Assembly: GCA_012031335.1 (NCBI GenBank)
Contig: JAAUTT010000199.1
Coordinates: 1 to 7,437 of the forward strand
Origin: Bacteroidales bacterium
GTDB lineage: Bacteria; Bacteroidota; Bacteroidia; Bacteroidales; JAAUTT01
Direction: 5' to 3'
DNA length: 7,437 nucleotides
Below are positions 5,139-7,437 of the stretch, piece after piece (the first letter of the stretch is position 1; each line of letters starts with the position of its first letter). The notes below the pieces were generated by a model. That model ran no database searches and was not told the origin of the DNA. It saw only the letters and a program-made list of their open reading frames with translations. A program made the position numbers and the translations under genes.

Positions 5139-6115
5139 AAAACTTTTTGAAGAATTTCCTGATTGCTGAATTTTCCCTTAATTACTTTTTGTCTTCCAAT
5201 TTCCGTCAAGGTTTTAAGGGAATCCATTTTTTTTCTGTACTCCTTTATTTTAACACTAATTTCATCAATATTTTTAAAAAAGATCACTTCATCATCTGTA
5301 AAAAAAGTAGAAGTTTCCTTATTTTTTTCTGTAATCAAGGCTGTTCCACATGCAGGAATTTCAAAAGTACGGGTAGTGTGCAATTCTGGAAATCGTTTGG
5401 AAAGCAATCCTATCCCGAATAAACTGCTGCTGATTACCCTGGCATAGGCTTCTCCAAATAATCCATCTCCTAAATGTTCCAAAAGGGGATGATGAAGATC
5501 TTTAAAACGATTCCATTTATTACCTGCAACGGTCACCCTTATTCCGGCATTTAACAGTTTAGAAATAACTTTACCTCTATATTGTTCATATAACCCAATG
5601 AAAACAACCTCCCTGAATTTTTCAGCAAAGGAGTTATATGGTTTGTGAACATCGGGGTTATATCCTTGAGGTACCAGTATAGTTTTACCTTCTGGGTATT
5701 TTTCAAAGTCAAATGATTTGGTAGTAACAAAATAATCATAGTAGGGTACACTTTTTTCAAATAATCTTGACTTGTTATGGAAAAAGGCTGTATCCGGAGT
5801 ATAATGTACCAATATTTTACACTGATTTCTTATGAGTTGTGTAATTTCAGGAGTTATGAAGGAGGCTTTATCAATCCATACCAAATCAAAATTTAACCCA
5901 GGAAGATTTAAATATAGATAGCGATTGAGTTTTTTTATAAAAGGGCCTATTTTTAATCGGAAACCAATGGATCGAAAAAGATTTCGAGAATTTGCAAAGG
6001 GAATATATGTATCAATAACATGAAAATAAATGGGATGCAGTAACTCATTTAAGGTGTTCGCTCTCATTCCTGAGGTGCTGCCGGAATTATTAGGCCCGAT
6101 GTATAGGACTCTCAA
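5120..6115 (-). CDS. CgeB-like GT-B glycosyltransferase
   Basis: An intact 331-residue frame, and the longest unbroken gene in the AT-rich half. It opens RVLYIGPNNSGSTSGMRANT (a GT-B N-terminal beta strand and glycine-rich loop), has KILVHYTPDTAFFHN and YDYFVTTKSFDFEKYPEGKT in the middle, and a C-terminal half with VVFIGLYEQYRGK, FGIGLLSKRFPELHTTRTFE, IPACGTALITEKN and a following FFTDDEVIFF. The RTFE-PACGT-LI pattern is typical of the 'glycosyl transferases group 1' domain of CgeB-like proteins. It probably adds one sugar of the repeat unit in the cytoplasm. The start is a TTG at 6115: the frame has an upstream TGA and no ATG, and RVLYIGP is where such proteins normally begin. It overlaps the polymerase gene by 19 bases. 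Acceptor and donor are unknown. Confidence 0.85.
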   Translation of the reverse strand: MRVLYIGPNNSGSTSGMRANTLNELLHPIYFHVIDTYIPFANSRNLFRSIGFRLKIGPFIKKLNRYLYLNLPGLNFDLVWIDKASFITPEITQLIRNQCKILVHYTPDTAFFHNKSRLFEKSVPYYDYFVTTKSFDFEKYPEGKTILVPQGYNPDVHKPYNSFAEKFREVVFIGLYEQYRGKVISKLLNAGIRVTVAGNKWNRFKDLHHPLLEHLGDGLFGEAYARVISSSLFGIGLLSKRFPELHTTRTFEIPACGTALITEKNKETSTFFTDDEVIFFKNIDEISVKIKEYRKKMDSLKTLTEIGRQKVIKGKFSNQEILQKVLWQIEL

Positions 6116-6125
6116 AATATTTCTT

Positions 6126-6507
6126 TTATTGATGATTATTCAATGTTTCGTAATAAAAAAACTTCGGTGCAGCTTTATCTGGTATTAATTCATAACGATA
6201 ATCCTTCCTATTATTTTTTCTAATATCCTCTTCTTTTGGATTTGTGCTTGTAGTTAAATATTTCTAATGTCTAAATTATCTGATGGATACCATATAATCA
6301 GACCCTAAGATAGGTATTGGAATTCATTCTTCGGTAAGCATTATCAACCATTCTTTGTCCACCGTATCGCAGTCAAAACTAAAAGGTTTGTATTGGTGGT
6401 TTTGCCGGGAAATGGTTTCCTCTAAATTAAGGAATTGGAGATTTGAAAAGTCGACGTTCACAAACTTGGGGTAGGTATAAAAGGTTTTATTTAACTCTGT
6501 AAACCTA
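6126..6507 (-). pseudogene. Broken, unrecognised coding sequence in several frames
   Basis: No single open frame covers this stretch, yet convincing protein-like segments lie in order on the minus strand. At about 6507-6324 one frame reads RFTELNKTFYTYPKFVNVDF, then SNLQFLNLEETISRQNHQYK, then PFSFDCDTVDKEWLIMLTEE before TGA. At 6295-6257 a second frame gives WYPSDNLDIRNI. At about 6263-6126 the first frame resumes with YLTTSTNPKEEDIRKNNRKD and ends FFYYETLNNHQ at a TAA, 10 bases before the next gene's TTG. The composition and close fit to the next gene suggest one coding region with at least two indels and one stop. I see no ATG near the 5' end: it may be a decayed separate gene or, less likely, a C-terminal extension of the family 2 glycosyltransferase. 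I do not recognise the family. Confidence 0.5.
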
Positions 6508-7032
6508 TTATATAATCTCTGGATCCAGAAAAGAATAATTCTTTATTTTATAATAATCTAATTTCAATCGAAGGTAAGCCTTAGTTTGCTTTATTGCCTG
6601 AATTAAATTTTTTATCTGCCAAAAAATATTTCCAATATCTGAAGAAAGTACCTGCTTATTTAGAAATGAAGACTTGCATAAAGCAATATAATCCAATATT
6701 CCTAAGTTTCCGATAGTTCTTGAATGTATTAACCTGCAATAAACCCATGACCTCACACATTTCTGCCTTGTAATTCGGTATACTGAAGTTCTTAGATCGC
6801 ACCCTCCAATTATTTTCTCATCATGATATATAGCAATATGTGTATTACTCCATAGACTCATTTTCTTATTGTATGTTCTAAAAAAATATTCCTGATCTTC
6901 ACCAGTTTTTGCAAAATCAAATAAAAACTCATCAAACCCCCCAGATTTTACAAAAAAATCCCTTCTCATAAATATTGCGGCACTTCGAGTATCTTTAATT
7001 TTTATTATATTTTCATTTTGATGGTATAACAA
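6508..7032 (-). CDS. Glycosyltransferase family 2, C-terminal part (frameshifted)
   Basis: The frame from 7032 (a TTG, probably not a real start) to the TAA at 6508 encodes about 174 residues. It carries SAAIFMRRDFFVKSGGFDEF and then TGEDQEYFFRTY, the GGFDE and ED motifs that follow the DXD site in GT2 enzymes and include the usual catalytic-base region. A basic, helix-rich tail follows (RLIHSRTIGNLGILDYIALC, then QIKNLIQAIKQTKAYLRLKL). It lacks the nucleotide-binding half, which lies immediately upstream in another frame, so the two parts are one gene. The joint falls at the minus-strand A7 run (plus 7035-7041), where one extra A would fuse ...EVEVIKRKK with LLYHQNENIIKIKD. Confidence 0.75.
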   Translation of the reverse strand: MLYHQNENIIKIKDTRSAAIFMRRDFFVKSGGFDEFLFDFAKTGEDQEYFFRTYNKKMSLWSNTHIAIYHDEKIIGGCDLRTSVYRITRQKCVRSWVYCRLIHSRTIGNLGILDYIALCKSSFLNKQVLSSDIGNIFWQIKNLIQAIKQTKAYLRLKLDYYKIKNYSFLDPEII

Positions 7033-7435
7033 TATTTTTTTCTTTTTATTACCTCAACTTCTAACTGCACGCCCAAGTCGTTATATACCAATGGTGTAAA
7101 ACAATCAATATCTGCAAATGAATTAAATGTTATTAAAGCTTTTTTACAAAAATCCTTTTCAGGAACTAAATCATCATCAATAAATAGTATATGTGATGCT
7201 TTTGATGCTTTAAATCCAATATTTCTTGCTTTTGATGCGTTTGGCTGAGGTAGTTTTATCCAAATTACTTCTTGCAATAATTGCTTTAGATCCTCATCAA
7301 AAAAACCATCAGTGTTTTGATCAACCACTATTATCTCCAATAGCACATCAATTTGTTCTTAAGTAAACTGACAATTCTTTTTAAACTATCGCTTCTCTTG
7401 TATGTTGGAATTATTATGGAGAGTTCAATGGACAT
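7005..7435 (-). CDS. Glycosyltransferase family 2, N-terminal part (frameshifted)
   Basis: The true start is probably the ATG at 7435-7433, which gives MSIELSIIIPTYKRSDSLKR, the standard first strand and loop of GT2 enzymes. That frame soon runs into a wrong sequence (LMCYWR then stop). One extra A in the AAA run at plus 7352-7354 joins it to IDVLLEIIVVDQNTDGFFDE, LPQPNASKARNIGFKASKAS and HILFIDDDLVPEKDF, whose DDD is the metal and nucleotide-sugar binding motif. This frame in turn breaks at the A7 run at 7035-7041 and ends at 7005. Fused with the downstream part the enzyme would be about 310 residues, normal for GT2. A conventional caller would start this piece at the GTG at 7346. It probably transfers one sugar of the repeat unit at the cytoplasmic face. 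Confidence 0.8.
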
Positions 7436-7437
7436 CA

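Noticed and set aside
5147..5760. Frames on both strands within the CgeB-like gene
   Set aside because: They are shadows of the intact 331-residue gene and their translations lack domains.
4925..7041. Programmed ribosomal frameshifting at the A/T runs
   Set aside because: Breaks occur in several unrelated genes with differing contexts, including a G4 site of opposite sign, and these gene families are not known to use recoding; error or mutation is simpler.

Overview
The window is a stretch of a surface or exopolysaccharide biosynthesis locus. Every recognisable gene lies on the minus strand, so transcription runs from high to low coordinates. The organism is probably a member of the Bacteroidota: the export lipoprotein and chain-length protein are of the type found in that phylum, the polymerase resembles one common in its polysaccharide clusters, a Bacteroidota-style -7 box (TATCTTTG) precedes the export gene, and the spacers hold REP-like 'CGTCATTGCGAGG...GAAGCAATCT' repeats and 7-bp tandem repeats. 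No 16S gene or other decisive marker is present, so the genus cannot be named.

Layout in transcription order. (1) 7435-6508: a family 2 glycosyltransferase in three reading frames. (2) 6507-6126: coding-like sequence broken into several frames, unrecognised. (3) 6115-5120: an intact CgeB-like GT-B glycosyltransferase. (4) 5138-3761: a multi-pass Wzy-type polymerase split into three frames. (5) 3760-3233: repeat-filled spacer. (6) 3150-1984: an intact family 9 (heptosyltransferase-like) glycosyltransferase. (7) 1983-1633: a second repeat-filled spacer with the same order of elements as the first. (8) 1531-749: a Wza/OPX-type outer-membrane export lipoprotein. (9) 749-1: the N-terminal part of a Wzc/Wzz-type inner-membrane chain-length protein, cut by the window edge and carrying a probable frameshift.

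Together the genes fit a Wzx/Wzy-dependent pathway. The glycosyltransferases build a lipid-linked repeat unit, the polymerase joins units in the periplasm, and the Wzc-like and Wza-like proteins control chain length and export. The flippase, initiating sugar transferase and sugar-nucleotide genes would lie outside the window.

Two things stand out. First, at least five single-base frameshifts, most at or next to short homopolymers, break otherwise convincing proteins. Uncorrected sequencing error is the simplest explanation, but real gene decay or slippage cannot be excluded. Second, the two spacers are paralogous composite arrays (REP-like copies in alternating orientation, a CCCCTT hairpin, a CATTCAT-type heptamer tract, a CTTCCAG heptamer tract), each ending at the 3' end of a gene. 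In one case the heptamer tract is read as the protein's C-terminus. The upstream genes (about 3.8-7.4 kb) are clearly AT-richer than the GT9/export/chain-length genes, with the change near the larger array.
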